A stretch of 64,000 nucleotides of DNA from Pseudoalteromonas luteoviolacea H33-S (GCF_001625695.1 NZ_AUXY01000133.1:1-64000); one strand, 5' to 3'; positions 36,994 through 46,703 are shown, counted from the stretch's first letter. Notes: a model not told the origin generated them from the letters alone. Translations and numbers: made by a program.

Positions 36994-38136
36994 GTGATTA
37001 AAGTGGCCCTTATCTTTTTGCTGTTGTTGCAGTTTAGCGTACATGCACAATCGCAAGTCAGTATTGCAAAAAGCTTTGAATTTGAATCAAAGATACTAAA
37101 AGAGCAGAGAACAATAGTGGTATCTCTACCGGATGGGTATGACGCTTCAAAAGCCGCTTACCCCGTGATCTACCTACTGGACGGTGTTCAAAATTTGAAA
37201 CATGTAGTGGGGAGTGTTGATGTTTTAACACGCGTTGGTAGCATGCCGCCCAGTATTATTGTTGGGATCAAAAGTGAAAACCGAATGAAGGATTTTAGCC
37301 CAACAAAAATGGCTGGTGTTGAGGAGAGTGGCGGAGCGAAGGTTTTTTTAAATTTTTTGAGCAAAGAACTCATTCCTTATATCAATAATACATATAGAAC
37401 AAATGACTTTAGCGTGTTAGAAGGTCATTCCCTAGCCGGATTGTTTGCCGCTTATACATTGATGGAATCGCCTGATTTATTTGATGCTTACATAGTGATG
37501 GGACCCGCATTTTGGTGGAATAAAGAAGAACCAGCGAAGGACTTTAAAGCATTTTTAAGCGATTCTGATACGTTAGATAAAGCACTGTACTTTGGTGTAG
37601 GAAAAGAAGATGGTAATCGCCATTCGTTGAAGCGATTTGTCAAAGAGCTCAAAAATACAACACCCAAAGGTGTTCGTTGGAAACATGAAGAGTTTGATGA
37701 TGAAGGGCATATGTCGGCACCGCTGCTTAATAATTATTTTGCGCTTAAATTTATCTTTTCAGATATGAGGCTACCTCAGGCGGTTATGGATGACTTTAGC
37801 AGTGAGAAATTCTTAGCCCATGAAGCTGGCATTATGAAAAAATATGGTCAAGCAGCAAAGCAGCCTCAAGAAATATATGTGCCTCTGGCCCTGGAGCTGA
37901 TGAAGCAGAAGGACTATGCAGGTGCTGTCACGGTATTTAGACGTAATGCTGAAGCTTATATCATGAATAAATACCCACAAAACTATGTATGGTTAGCTGA
38001 AGCGCTAGAAAAAAATAAGCAAGTGAAAGAAGCCATAAAAGTATATGAGCAAGCTTATACACTTTCACAAGAAACCGGTTATGGTGAGGCTGATAAGTTT
38101 GCTGAAAAAATTAAAGAGTTAAAAGCAAAGTTGTAA
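36994..38136 (+). CDS. Exported esterase (Fes/IroE/esterase-D type) with C-terminal TPR region
   Basis: A 380-residue protein with a short signal peptide (ending near VHAQS). The alpha/beta-hydrolase domain has YPVIYLLDGVQ, the nucleophile elbow GHSLAG, and a late acid/His pair (DDEGHMSAP). This layout is typical of the putative-esterase family that includes siderophore esterases. The last 100 residues form TPR-like helices (YVPLALELMKQKDYAGAVTV; NYVWLAEALEKNKQVKEAIK). The GTG start has GGAGATAT upstream. Substrate unknown. Confidence 0.82.
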   Translation: MIKVALIFLLLLQFSVHAQSQVSIAKSFEFESKILKEQRTIVVSLPDGYDASKAAYPVIYLLDGVQNLKHVVGSVDVLTRVGSMPPSIIVGIKSENRMKDFSPTKMAGVEESGGAKVFLNFLSKELIPYINNTYRTNDFSVLEGHSLAGLFAAYTLMESPDLFDAYIVMGPAFWWNKEEPAKDFKAFLSDSDTLDKALYFGVGKEDGNRHSLKRFVKELKNTTPKGVRWKHEEFDDEGHMSAPLLNNYFALKFIFSDMRLPQAVMDDFSSEKFLAHEAGIMKKYGQAAKQPQEIYVPLALELMKQKDYAGAVTVFRRNAEAYIMNKYPQNYVWLAEALEKNKQVKEAIKVYEQAYTLSQETGYGEADKFAEKIKELKAKL

Positions 38137-38324
38137 ATATAGGTTTGTTTATTTCACAGTGTGCTCCTTGAATATTTTAAACTTGGGGCATACTGACAAC
38201 ACATATTTTTAGCGGGTAGGCTGAGTAGCCTATTTAACTGGAAGTACAAGTAATAACCAGTTGGTTTTACTTTCCATCTTATATTGATGGCTTTGAGTTG
38301 TTTATTTGGATCACTTGTGACCGC

Positions 38325-38364
38325 TGAATAAAGGGAAAGAGAATAATTACTTTCCCTTTATTCA
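38325..38364. terminator. Bidirectional terminator
   Basis: A perfect 15-bp stem, TGAATAAAGGGAAAG (38325-38339) with CTTTCCCTTTATTCA (38350-38364), lies between the convergent esterase and minus-strand genes. The A/T-rich outer stem provides U-tracts in both directions. Confidence 0.75.
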
Positions 38365-38392
38365 TAGCTTATTCAACAGGACTTATTTGAAA

Positions 38393-38869
38393 TTAGCGCT
38401 TTCTAATACCCGGTACACAGCGGTAAAAGTTTGTTTTTGGTGCGCCAAACCATCCCATTGCTTTTGAATCATGCACAGCGTATAGCTCATATTCAGCACC
38501 TGGCTCTAATGTAATAGCAATAGATGTCATACCTTTAAAGCCAGCACGCTCAGGCTCTTTACTAAAGTTACACTCTAGATTAAGTACAACTTCACCAGAT
38601 AAAACTTCACGAGGTTGACTTCCTTCGCCTGTATAATAAATGAAGCCGTGCTCATCATACTGTACACCAGGGATTAATAGCGCATTATTGTTATCAAAAT
38701 CGAAGTCAGAAACTGACACCATTTTAACCACATCAACATGTGCGTATATAGTAGGGTCTGCAACTTCAGGTGCGTTTAATACTTGGTCATACGAGTAAAT
38801 TGTCGCAGTTGTTGCCATTGCTGAGGTAGATAGAGCCGTTAGGGCAAGTGCAGCAAGTAATTTTTTCAT
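38393..38869 (-). CDS. Exported protein, unknown
   Basis: A 158-residue protein with a textbook Sec signal peptide (MKKLLAALALTALSTSAMAT). The mature part is acidic and beta-rich, with two Cys (LECNF near the middle, FYRCVPG near the end) that could form a disulfide. No family is recognised. AAGGATAAAA precedes the ATG. It shares the bidirectional terminator with the esterase gene. Confidence 0.65.
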   Translation of the reverse strand: MKKLLAALALTALSTSAMATTATIYSYDQVLNAPEVADPTIYAHVDVVKMVSVSDFDFDNNNALLIPGVQYDEHGFIYYTGEGSQPREVLSGEVVLNLECNFSKEPERAGFKGMTSIAITLEPGAEYELYAVHDSKAMGWFGAPKTNFYRCVPGIRKR

Positions 38870-39334
38870 TTTTTTATCCTTATTAAATTTAGTGAGTTTA
38901 TGATTTATCGCCTGTTGACGGAAAAATAGTACCCGCGGAATGTTTTAATTGGGTTTATGTTTTATTAAGTGTTTGTTAATTGCGTGGTGTGGTGTGGTAT
39001 TTATAGATGATATTTATCAAAGGTCAGTATTGATGATAATAGAGCATTCGTGCTTGAGATTATTTGCATAAATGATTGGGCTTTATTTTGTTGTTGCTAT
39101 GACAAATGTGTGACTTCTGATTTAACTGAGAAATAACAATCTTGCCTCTATTTATAATGAAGTTGAAAAATTGCGCATGTATAAGGGTTGCTTATATAGC
39201 TGGGTGAGAAAGGCAGCACTTAACATTCAGATTAAACGACGCTAAGATGTCGCCAGTTTATTTTATATCAGTTCGATAATTAGCCTCTATTGTGCTTAAT
39301 GCTTCGGCTGTAGTTGAGAGGTTGCTCCAAGATT
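38870..39334. other. Divergent intergenic region
   Basis: About 465 AT-rich bases between divergent genes. No gene or notable structure was found. Confidence 0.4.
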
Positions 39335-39700
39335 ATGCGCAAATCAGATAAAAAATTAGAAAAGGCCATTGTTGCTGCTTTGACAGAAGCGTGTGAGGAT
39401 GCTTTAAAAGTGTATAAAGGGTTTGAGTGGTTAACGCATGTGGTTAATTATCAAAACTTTCCCGACAGCTTAACAGTCGTTTGTATTTTTGATAATCAAG
39501 AGAGCTTAAACTTGGCAGTGGGCGACAATAAAGGTACAGGGTTTAAGTCGGCGATTGAGCGTAAGTTAACGGCACACAACATCAAGATTAAAGGTATCAC
39601 AAAGCGCATTTTATTTGATACCGAAGAGGCATGTGACGCTGAGCACAATGGTAATTGGAGTAAACGGTTGGATGGTGTGCAGCACGCACGTCATGTTTAA
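39335..39700 (+). CDS. Conserved gammaproteobacterial protein, unknown
   Basis: A 121-residue cytoplasmic protein starting MRKSDKKLEKAIVAALTEAC and containing GFEWLTHVVNYQNFPDSL. I recall this small family as conserved in Vibrio and Shewanella, where database labels are inconsistent (for example Fis-family regulator), but I see no helix-turn-helix. The ATG at 39335 is preferred because the protein then begins with the conserved MRK(S/T)DKK. A start 21 bases upstream adds non-conserved residues. No operon. Confidence 0.65.
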   Translation: MRKSDKKLEKAIVAALTEACEDALKVYKGFEWLTHVVNYQNFPDSLTVVCIFDNQESLNLAVGDNKGTGFKSAIERKLTAHNIKIKGITKRILFDTEEACDAEHNGNWSKRLDGVQHARHV

Positions 39701-39883
39701 CCGAAAGTGGACTTTTATGCTTACCCAAGAGATGGTCAGTCTTTCAAAAACAGACCTGTTTACACTTTAGTATTTTATCTTTCTCAAATTTAGAGTTAAA
39801 ACTCTAGTTCGGGGTTTTGTAGCTTGCTAACTGGTTATACCAGTTGTAAGCTATAAGCATATATTCCATCATTTATTGCAACT

Positions 39884-40756
39884 ATGCCATATATTGTATG
39901 TCGAGAAATCACAGTGCACTGTGAGGATAAATACCGACTTTCCGCAACTGTGTTTTTACCCAAAGGTACATTGAGAGGAGCCACTCTAATTGGCCCTGCT
40001 ACTGGGATAAAGCGACAGTTTTATACCGCATTTGCAGAATTTTTGGCTGCCAATGGCTATGGCGTTTTAACTTATGATAACCGTGGAATTGGGCAATCTT
40101 TACAAGGTAATGTCAGTGACCATGACGCGACATTACAAAGTTGGGGGCAGCTTGATCAACAAGCCGCCATTGCAGCGCTGATAGCTGAATTTCCTGACTC
40201 CAATTATCATTTAATTGGCCACAGTGCCGGTGGACAGTTAATTGGTTTGGCATCTAACGCACTGAAGCTTAACTCAATGTTTAATGTTGCGAGTTCTTCG
40301 GGTCGGTTACTTAACATGAAGTTGCGTGATCAAGTTAAGTCTCATTTTTTTATGAACGTGTTTATTCCGTTTTCTAATTTACTTTTTGGTCATACAAAGT
40401 CTCAATGGTTTGGCATGGGAGAGCCGTTGCCTTCAGCTGTATCAAAACAGTGGCGTACTTGGTGTAATGGAAAAGGCTATGTGAAAACCGCATTTGGTAA
40501 AACCATAGACAAGCACTACTTTTCAGAGCTGACGCTTCCCGCTTTGTGGGTGAATGCCGTGGATGATTTTATTGCAAATGATAAAAATGTGCGGGATATG
40601 ATGTCTGTGAGCCCTAACATGAAAGCAGAAACTTTAACTTTAAAGCCCAAAGAGTTTGGTTTGAAAGAAATTGGCCATATGAAGTTTTTCAGCCGCAGAT
40701 CAGAGGTGCTTTGGCAAATATGTTTAGATTGGTTAGTTAAACACTCCGAACCGTGA
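39884..40756 (+). CDS. Alpha/beta hydrolase (COG4757-like)
   Basis: A 290-residue cytoplasmic hydrolase. It has GVLTYDNRGIGQS, nucleophile elbow GHSAGGQ, an acid in NAVDDFIAND and a terminal His in IGHMKFF. The family lacks a defined substrate. It has no signal peptide and no obvious ribosome-binding site. The spacing of about 180 bases on either side suggests it is monocistronic. Confidence 0.82.
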   Translation: MPYIVCREITVHCEDKYRLSATVFLPKGTLRGATLIGPATGIKRQFYTAFAEFLAANGYGVLTYDNRGIGQSLQGNVSDHDATLQSWGQLDQQAAIAALIAEFPDSNYHLIGHSAGGQLIGLASNALKLNSMFNVASSSGRLLNMKLRDQVKSHFFMNVFIPFSNLLFGHTKSQWFGMGEPLPSAVSKQWRTWCNGKGYVKTAFGKTIDKHYFSELTLPALWVNAVDDFIANDKNVRDMMSVSPNMKAETLTLKPKEFGLKEIGHMKFFSRRSEVLWQICLDWLVKHSEP

Positions 40757-40847
40757 TTTTTAGGGTACGCCTTGTGAAATTGATAGTGGTATAATCATGT
40801 CCTTGAATCTGAATTAGCAGTATAGAAATCAGGAGATTAAATAAAAA

Positions 40848-41276
40848 ATGGAGTTTAAAACAGCGCAAAAAGTTAAGTTGCATGGGCTTTATTTAGCTTT
40901 AACTCTATTAACTATGTCACTTGGGCTTGTAACCAGATCGAGCATGGTGGATTTTCCTCAGTGGGTCCATCTTTACCTTGGGGATTTTTTGTGGGCGCTA
41001 ATGGTGTTCTGGTTAATATGTTCATTAAAGCCCAAGTTTACAAATATGCAGTTAGCTATGATCGCATTATTGTTTGCTTATTCGATTGAGTTCTCTCAGC
41101 TTTATCAAGGTGACTGGTTAAACACAATCAGGCATACCAAACTTGGCGCCTTGGTGTTTGGGTTTGGTTTTAAAGTGAGCGATCTAGCAGCATATACACT
41201 TGGTATTGGGTTTGGTGTGTTTATTAAACATACATTGTTGAACCAGAAGAAAAAGCATCAACTTCATTTCATGTAA
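40848..41276 (+). CDS. DUF2809 membrane protein
   Basis: A 142-residue integral membrane protein with four predicted helices. It shows the DUF2809 pattern: LGLVTRSS, YLGDFLWALMVFWL, SQLYQGDWLNTIRHTKLG and a final LAAYTLGIGFG. The function of the family is unknown. AGGAG lies about 10 bases upstream of the ATG. It may be read through from the hydrolase gene 90 bases upstream. Confidence 0.8.
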   Translation: MEFKTAQKVKLHGLYLALTLLTMSLGLVTRSSMVDFPQWVHLYLGDFLWALMVFWLICSLKPKFTNMQLAMIALLFAYSIEFSQLYQGDWLNTIRHTKLGALVFGFGFKVSDLAAYTLGIGFGVFIKHTLLNQKKKHQLHFM

Positions 41277-41412
41277 TATTCATCGCACTATTTACTACAT
41301 CTATTTGTTACTTTGATTTAAAGCTGTGTTTTTAAACCTTGTTGACACCATTGCACTAAATATGGTGACAATACAGTGTAGCCAATTAGTAATACTTAAT
41401 AAGGATTTTCTC

Positions 41413-41640
41413 ATGAGTGCACAATCGGGTAATGAGCGAACTAAACATACTCAGGCATACTATATTGGACAGGGCGTAGCTGTGGGTAGCAGCATTGGAT
41501 GTATTATTGGGTTGGCGATAGGGATACCATTTGGTTTACTCGCTTATATTGGGATCCCTATTGGTGCGGGTGTCGCTATTGGTGTTGCAGGTGGCGTAGC
41601 TATACACCGTGCAAAGCATCAAATTTTGGATTTACCGTAA
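41413..41640 (+). CDS. Small glycine-zipper membrane protein
   Basis: A 75-residue protein with a polar N-terminus and a Gly-rich hydrophobic stretch (GSSIGCIIGLAIGIPFGLLA, then IGIPIGAGVAIGVAGGVA) forming one or two glycine-zipper helices. The ATG at 41413 has AAGGA 9 bases upstream, which excludes the longer frame from 41326. The next small gene begins 27 bases later, so the pair is probably an operon. Function unknown. Confidence 0.65.
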   Translation: MSAQSGNERTKHTQAYYIGQGVAVGSSIGCIIGLAIGIPFGLLAYIGIPIGAGVAIGVAGGVAIHRAKHQILDLP

Positions 41641-41667
41641 TTATTTCAAATGCGATTGGAGGGCGTT

Positions 41668-41862
41668 ATGGATTTTTCGAGTACTATCGATGGTTTGATC
41701 TTGTTGTTTAGTGGTGCTGCGATCTTACTTTATACCAGTGGAAGATTGTTTCCTAAGCTCATCAAGAGTGAAGCGGCACTCGGCTATAAAGCCCCTTTAT
41801 ATTTTGTTGGGGCCGTCATCACTGTGCTGGGTTTTAGTGCAATAGTGCACGTGCAGCTTTGA
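41668..41862 (+). CDS. Small two-helix membrane protein
   Basis: A 64-residue protein with two predicted transmembrane helices (LILLFSGAAILLYTSG and YFVGAVITVLGFSAIVHV). The ATG at 41668 has GGAGG about 7 bases upstream. An ATG at 41650 is also in frame but has no such site. Likely co-transcribed with the glycine-zipper gene. No family is recognised. Confidence 0.6.
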   Translation: MDFSSTIDGLILLFSGAAILLYTSGRLFPKLIKSEAALGYKAPLYFVGAVITVLGFSAIVHVQL

Positions 41863-42093
41863 AAAGATAATTTGGCTACGTATTATTTTTCATAGACACC
41901 TAATTACCTTCCACTTGTATTTATGTTTCTTTTCATTATCTATTAACTTTTGATTTTAAATGTCTCATTGTCAATGAATTGTATTAGCAATAGCTTATGG
42001 ATTAGCTTTTGGTTAATAAATCGGTTCGTGCAATAATGCTCTCGATATAAATAACAAAACAATATGTGAAGGTTTATCTAGGGAGTAGTCATA

Positions 42094-43452
42094 TTGAAAC
42101 TAAAAATATTATCACTATTTTCAGCGGGTGTTTTTTCTTTATCGGTGCAAGCAACTACATTTGGGACGTGTGACGTTGCAATTAATATATCAGGTTTTGA
42201 AGCATCCACATGTGCCAAAACACAGGTGCCACTTGATTATACAAACCCAGATCAAGGCCAAATAGAGCTTGCTGTTCGTCAATTTCCAACAAAAGATGCT
42301 AAACAGTCTCGTGGACAAGTATGGCTTATACATGGTGGACCAGGTGAAGCAGGAGCAGGGTTCACTCCGTTTTTGTCTGTATTTCGGGAAGCGTTTAAAG
42401 GGTATGACATTGTTGTGCCGGATCATCGAGGCACCGGTGAGTCTAGTCGACTTTGCCCAGCTCAGGAGTCAGGAAGCAGTGAAGCGGGTTATGCACTGGG
42501 TAATACAGAGTGGGGGCCCTGCATAGGCTCTTTATACGCTAATCCATCAAGAACACAGGCGTTTACAATTACTCATGCTGCTAAGGATCTGGCAGGCTTA
42601 ATCGAAAAGTACGGCTCTGATAAGGAAGTATATGTCTATGGTGTATCTTATGGTACGCAATTGACGTTACGCTTGATGCAAGTGGCTTCACCAAAGTTAG
42701 ACGGTATTATTTTAGATGGGCTTGTACCAAAAGAAGGTGATACAGAATGGGAGATCAGCCATCGTACCAGAGTTGTTGATACTGTAGGGCGTAAGCTACT
42801 GACAGATAAACAAGAAAGGCAGTTTGAAACATTACTAGAGTCTGATAATAAAGTGTGGCAGTCAGTACTTGAGGGAGGGGATATTCGCCTTTTCATGGCT
42901 TCATTGCTTAACTATCATGACTTACGAAACCAGATCCCAGATTTAATTAAGCAATTAACTGCGGGCGATACGTCACTTCTCAAGCAAATATTGCAATCAC
43001 TTAAAGACAAACAAGGCGATATCATTTCAGCATACCCAACAGCAGTGCCTTCTTTACCTCTTTCCATGTTGATCACAAGTTCTGAAAATAACAGCAGGAC
43101 TAATTTAACCAAGGAAATAGTGAGTAAAGAGGCTGAAGGTGCGCTATTTACTAGTCACTTACCTCGATTGTTGGTAGATGTACCTGCGCCATTATACCCA
43201 CGTGATAAATACTTCGGGCAGTTACCAAAGCAGCTCCCGAGAACCTTGATTGTGCAGGGCACGCTAGACCCTAATACACCTTATGAAGCAGCTCAATTAC
43301 ATTCAAAGCACCTTGAAAAGCTGGGTGATGTTCAGTTTGCTACAGTTAAGGATGCTGCGCATATTCTACCTATGGTCGCGCCTAAATGTTTTACTCAGTT
43401 GGCGTCACAATTTGTATCTAAAAATAAAGTCTCTGAAATATGTGAACTTTAA
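42094..43452 (+). CDS. Exported S33 peptidase / TAP-like alpha/beta hydrolase
   Basis: A 452-residue protein with a signal peptide ending near VQATT. HGGPGEAG (oxyanion loop), PDHRGTGESS and nucleophile elbow GVSYGTQ identify the prolyl-aminopeptidase/tripeptidyl-aminopeptidase family. The C-terminal TAP-like segment has QGTLDPNTPYEAA (acid) and DAAHILP (His). It would release N-terminal peptides in the periplasm. The TTG start is preceded by GGGAG about 9 bases upstream. Confidence 0.85.
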   Translation: MKLKILSLFSAGVFSLSVQATTFGTCDVAINISGFEASTCAKTQVPLDYTNPDQGQIELAVRQFPTKDAKQSRGQVWLIHGGPGEAGAGFTPFLSVFREAFKGYDIVVPDHRGTGESSRLCPAQESGSSEAGYALGNTEWGPCIGSLYANPSRTQAFTITHAAKDLAGLIEKYGSDKEVYVYGVSYGTQLTLRLMQVASPKLDGIILDGLVPKEGDTEWEISHRTRVVDTVGRKLLTDKQERQFETLLESDNKVWQSVLEGGDIRLFMASLLNYHDLRNQIPDLIKQLTAGDTSLLKQILQSLKDKQGDIISAYPTAVPSLPLSMLITSSENNSRTNLTKEIVSKEAEGALFTSHLPRLLVDVPAPLYPRDKYFGQLPKQLPRTLIVQGTLDPNTPYEAAQLHSKHLEKLGDVQFATVKDAAHILPMVAPKCFTQLASQFVSKNKVSEICEL

Positions 43453-43460
43453 ACAGGCCT

Positions 43461-43506
43461 AGTAAATGTACCGAGCAACTTATCAAAGTGTTCGGTGCTT
43501 TACTTT
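43461..43506 (+). terminator. Hairpin terminator after S33 peptidase
   Basis: AGTAAA...ACCGAGCA pairs with TGTTCGGT...TTTACT, with a small internal loop and one G-U pair. It starts 9 bases past the stop codon. Confidence 0.55.
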
Positions 43507-43571
43507 AAACTTCAAGCTTGAACTGAGTTTTATAAAAATTTACGTTCATAAAAATAAACTCTACAAAATGC

Positions 43572-43602
43572 TTGACCCTAACGTTAGGTGATAGTTAACG
43601 AT
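43572..43602 (+). promoter_or_regulatory. MerR-type promoter/operator
   Basis: TTGACC (-35, 43572-43577) and AACGAT (-10, 43597-43602) are separated by 19 bases, the long spacing typical of MerR-activated promoters. The perfect 12-bp palindrome CCTAACGTTAGG (43577-43588) lies within it. It sits 37 bases before the MerR gene, so autoregulation is the natural inference. Confidence 0.6.
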
Positions 43603-43638
43603 GGGCTTGTCTTTCAGCAGTAACTAAAGGATTTAGAG

Positions 43639-44466
43639 TTGAATAAAGCAAAACGTTATAGCGTGAGTCAATTGAGCCAGCTTGCTGGGGTGAGTGTTCG
43701 TACGCTGCACCATTATGACAAAGTTGGCTTGTTAAATCCGCTCCGAGGAGCAAACGGTTATCGTGAGTATTCGCAGACTCACTTGATTAAGTTGCAGCAA
43801 ATTATTGTGTACAAAGAGCTCGAATTTACCCTTGAAGAAATACAGAGTATTTTAAACGCAACGGATTTTGACTTATTGCAAGTTCTAAAAGACCAAAAAA
43901 GTATGCTGTTGAAACGACAAGAAAAAACACAGTTAATTATCAACAGTTTGGAGAATTCAATGAGTATATTAAATGGTCAAAGCAACTTAGATATCTTATT
44001 TAAAGATTTACCCTTAGAAAAAGTAGAGCGCTGGAAAGATATGATGGCCCAAAGCGCAGAAGATGGTTCCTTAGATGAGTATTATTTATCATTGCAGCAC
44101 TTGAGTAGTGAGGATGCTGAGTTTGAATTACATGATTTCGATGTGTGGGTTTCAAATTATAAGCAATTACTGAGCTTGCCAGTTCATAGTAAAGAGGTGC
44201 AAGCCTTAGTTGAACAGCACTATGTCATCACTAATCGGCTTACCTACAAGACGCATGATGACGATACAGAATTCAAAGGAGTAAGTTATGAGGGGTATTT
44301 AGTCTATGCAGACTCAATTGTAACAAATGCGATATCTCGAGAAATGTATGAGCATTACAGTATAGGGCTGGCAAGCCATTTACATAAAGCAATGTTGCAC
44401 TTTGCTGAAAACACATTAAAAGGCAATATCGACAAGTTCAAAAATTTGGGGCTAGTTAATAGTTAA
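43639..44466 (+). CDS. MerR-family regulator with TipAS-like C-terminal domain
   Basis: A 275-residue protein. The N-terminal winged helix (YSVSQLSQLAGVSVRTLHHY, then YREYSQTHLIKLQQI) is the MerR signature. A dimerisation coiled coil spans about residues 80-115. The C-terminal about 150 residues are helical and resemble TipAS ligand-binding domains that recognise hydrophobic or peptide drugs. TTG start. Its promoter carries a MerR-like palindrome. The downstream gene is separated by a hairpin, so no efflux or target gene is evident. Confidence 0.82.
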   Translation: MNKAKRYSVSQLSQLAGVSVRTLHHYDKVGLLNPLRGANGYREYSQTHLIKLQQIIVYKELEFTLEEIQSILNATDFDLLQVLKDQKSMLLKRQEKTQLIINSLENSMSILNGQSNLDILFKDLPLEKVERWKDMMAQSAEDGSLDEYYLSLQHLSSEDAEFELHDFDVWVSNYKQLLSLPVHSKEVQALVEQHYVITNRLTYKTHDDDTEFKGVSYEGYLVYADSIVTNAISREMYEHYSIGLASHLHKAMLHFAENTLKGNIDKFKNLGLVNS

Positions 44467-44566
44467 ACAGAGGGCTAATCCCCAAATTTGTATTTAAAAT
44501 CGGTGATGGTGTCATCAACCCAAATATATTGACAAATCAAAACCAAACAAAGCAAATTCCTTCCCT

Positions 44567-44592
44567 TAAGGGCATTATCACTTATGCCCTTA
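44567..44592 (+). terminator. Hairpin terminator after MerR gene
   Basis: TAAGGGCAT (44567-44575) pairs perfectly with ATGCCCTTA (44584-44592) around an 8-base loop, followed by TTTCTTG. Confidence 0.65.
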
Positions 44593-44741
44593 TTTCTTGT
44601 TTAAATTCATACTATTTCATAAATTTAGTACTTCAAACTCAGGTAAAATATAGGTGTGACCAGTTAATCACCTTGATTCCTTTTAAGTTATGACCGTTTT
44701 ATGTAGTCTAGACGGGTTTTTATTTTTGGAGGCATTTCGCT

Positions 44742-46634
44742 ATGTTGCGAATTCTTATTTCTGCAAGCTTAGGGCTTGCAGTAAGTGCAGGTGTGTCAGC
44801 ACAAGATGTGATGACCCCTGAAAAACTGTGGGAAGTTAAACGTGTTACTGCGCTGGGATTAAATAAAGATAAAACCCATGTAATTTACAGCGTAACGACC
44901 CCGAGCGTGGCAAATAATGATTTTGCCAGCAAGGTATATCAGGTGCCTGTTAAAGGCGGGAGTGCACAGCTATTAGAAGCCTATCAAGGTCTGTTAATCG
45001 ATAGCAACATCTCTCCTGATGGTACTAAAAAGCTATTTCATAAAAAGGTGAATATTGAGTCGGTTTTAGCTAGTCATAGACATAAAGACTTGTCTCAAGC
45101 AAATGCTTATGTGTTCGATGATCTAAATTATCGCCACTGGGATACGTGGAATGATGGTGGCTTTAAGCATGTTTTCTATCAAGATTTAGCGACTGAAAAG
45201 AAAGTCGACATCATGGAAGGTAAGCCTTACTCAAGCCCAACCTCTCCATTTGGTGGCTCAAGTGATTACATTTGGGGCCCTAAAGGCGAGAACATTTACT
45301 ATGTGAGTAAAAAGCTGACGGGTACTGAATATGTTACCAGTACCAACACCGACATTTATCGTTATAACCTAGCGAGTAAAAAAACAACCAATATCACTGA
45401 AAGCAACCTAGGTTATGATAAGAGCCCTGCGTTTTCGTCAAAAGGAAATCTAGCGTGGCTTCAAATGGACGTGCCAGGGTATGAAGCGGATAAAAACGAC
45501 ATCATAGTGCGCATCAAAAACAAAGAAGTTAATTTGACTGAGCATTGGGATGGCACGGTAAATAGCTTCAAATGGAGCCCTGATGGCAAGCGCATTTACT
45601 TTGTTGCGCCAACCGATGGCACAATCCAATTATTCCAAGTATCAGTCAGTACTAAGCCAAAGATCAAACAGCTAACGAAAGGCCAGTTTGATGTGAATGG
45701 GATTGTTGCGGCAATGGATAAGCACTTAGTTGTGACACGTAGCAGCATGAACCGCGCATCAGAAATTTTCCGTTTTGACCTGCGTAAGAAAAACCTAACA
45801 GCACTGACTAAAGTCAATGACGCATTTTATGCAGGCCTTGACTTACCAACCGTTAAAAAGCGTATGGTGACGACAAAAGACGGTCAGGAAATGCTAACTT
45901 GGGTGATTTATCCACCTAATTTTGATGAAAGTAAAAAGTACCCAACATTACTTTATCTACAAGGCGGCCCTCAGTCTGCACTTTCGCAGTTTTATTCGTT
46001 CCGCTGGAACTTCCAAGTAATGGCATCACAAGGGTATATCGTTGTAGCACCAAATCGCCGCGGAATGCCAGGTCATGGTGTTAAGTGGAATGAAGACATT
46101 ACCCAAGATTGGGGTGGTAAGGCGATGCAAGACTACCTTGATGCCATCGATGATGTGTCAAAAGCATCTTACGTTGATAAAAAGCGCATTGGTGCAATCG
46201 GTGCAAGCTTTGGCGGTTACTCTGCATTTTATTTAGCGGGCAACCATGATGGTCGCTTTAAAACCTTCATCTCACATTGTGGTATCTTCGATTTACGCAG
46301 TATGTACGGCACAACGGAAGAGCTATTCTTCGTAAACCATGAATTTGGTGGCCCATATTGGGAGCAAGGCAATGCCTCTATCAACCAAACATATAATGAG
46401 TTCAACCCAATTAATTATGTAGATAAGTGGGATGCACCTATGTTTGTGATCCATGGTGGCAAAGACTACCGTGTACCATTAGGCCAAGGTATTCAGGCGT
46501 TCCAAGCTGCAAAATTACGTGGTTTAGAGAGCCGTTTCTTATACTTCCCTGAAGAGAATCACTGGGTACTGACGCCGCAAAACGGCATCGTATGGCAACG
46601 TGAATTCTTCAAATGGTTAGAAGACACACTATAA
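44742..46634 (+). CDS. Exported S9-family prolyl oligopeptidase / acylaminoacyl-peptidase
   Basis: A 630-residue protein with a signal peptide ending near VSAQD. The N-terminal half is a beta-propeller (SPDGTKKLFHK; WSPDGKRIYFV). The C-terminal alpha/beta-hydrolase domain has LYLQGGPQSA, NRRGMPGHG, nucleophile GASFGGYSAF, acid in HGGKDYRVP and His in EENHW. It cleaves short peptides in the periplasm. GGAGG is upstream of the ATG, and a strong terminator follows. It borders the cassette island. Confidence 0.9.
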   Translation: MLRILISASLGLAVSAGVSAQDVMTPEKLWEVKRVTALGLNKDKTHVIYSVTTPSVANNDFASKVYQVPVKGGSAQLLEAYQGLLIDSNISPDGTKKLFHKKVNIESVLASHRHKDLSQANAYVFDDLNYRHWDTWNDGGFKHVFYQDLATEKKVDIMEGKPYSSPTSPFGGSSDYIWGPKGENIYYVSKKLTGTEYVTSTNTDIYRYNLASKKTTNITESNLGYDKSPAFSSKGNLAWLQMDVPGYEADKNDIIVRIKNKEVNLTEHWDGTVNSFKWSPDGKRIYFVAPTDGTIQLFQVSVSTKPKIKQLTKGQFDVNGIVAAMDKHLVVTRSSMNRASEIFRFDLRKKNLTALTKVNDAFYAGLDLPTVKKRMVTTKDGQEMLTWVIYPPNFDESKKYPTLLYLQGGPQSALSQFYSFRWNFQVMASQGYIVVAPNRRGMPGHGVKWNEDITQDWGGKAMQDYLDAIDDVSKASYVDKKRIGAIGASFGGYSAFYLAGNHDGRFKTFISHCGIFDLRSMYGTTEELFFVNHEFGGPYWEQGNASINQTYNEFNPINYVDKWDAPMFVIHGGKDYRVPLGQGIQAFQAAKLRGLESRFLYFPEENHWVLTPQNGIVWQREFFKWLEDTL

Positions 46635-46667
46635 ACTAGCAACAAGTTAGTTTGTATTAAACGTTTT

Positions 46668-46703
46668 AATGCCTGAGTACAAACCTGTGCTCAGGCATTT
46701 TTA
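46668..46703 (+). terminator. Rho-independent terminator of S9 peptidase
   Basis: AATGCCTGAG (46668-46677) pairs perfectly with CTCAGGCATT (46690-46699), followed by TTTAATT. It lies 33 bases past the stop codon. Confidence 0.8.
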
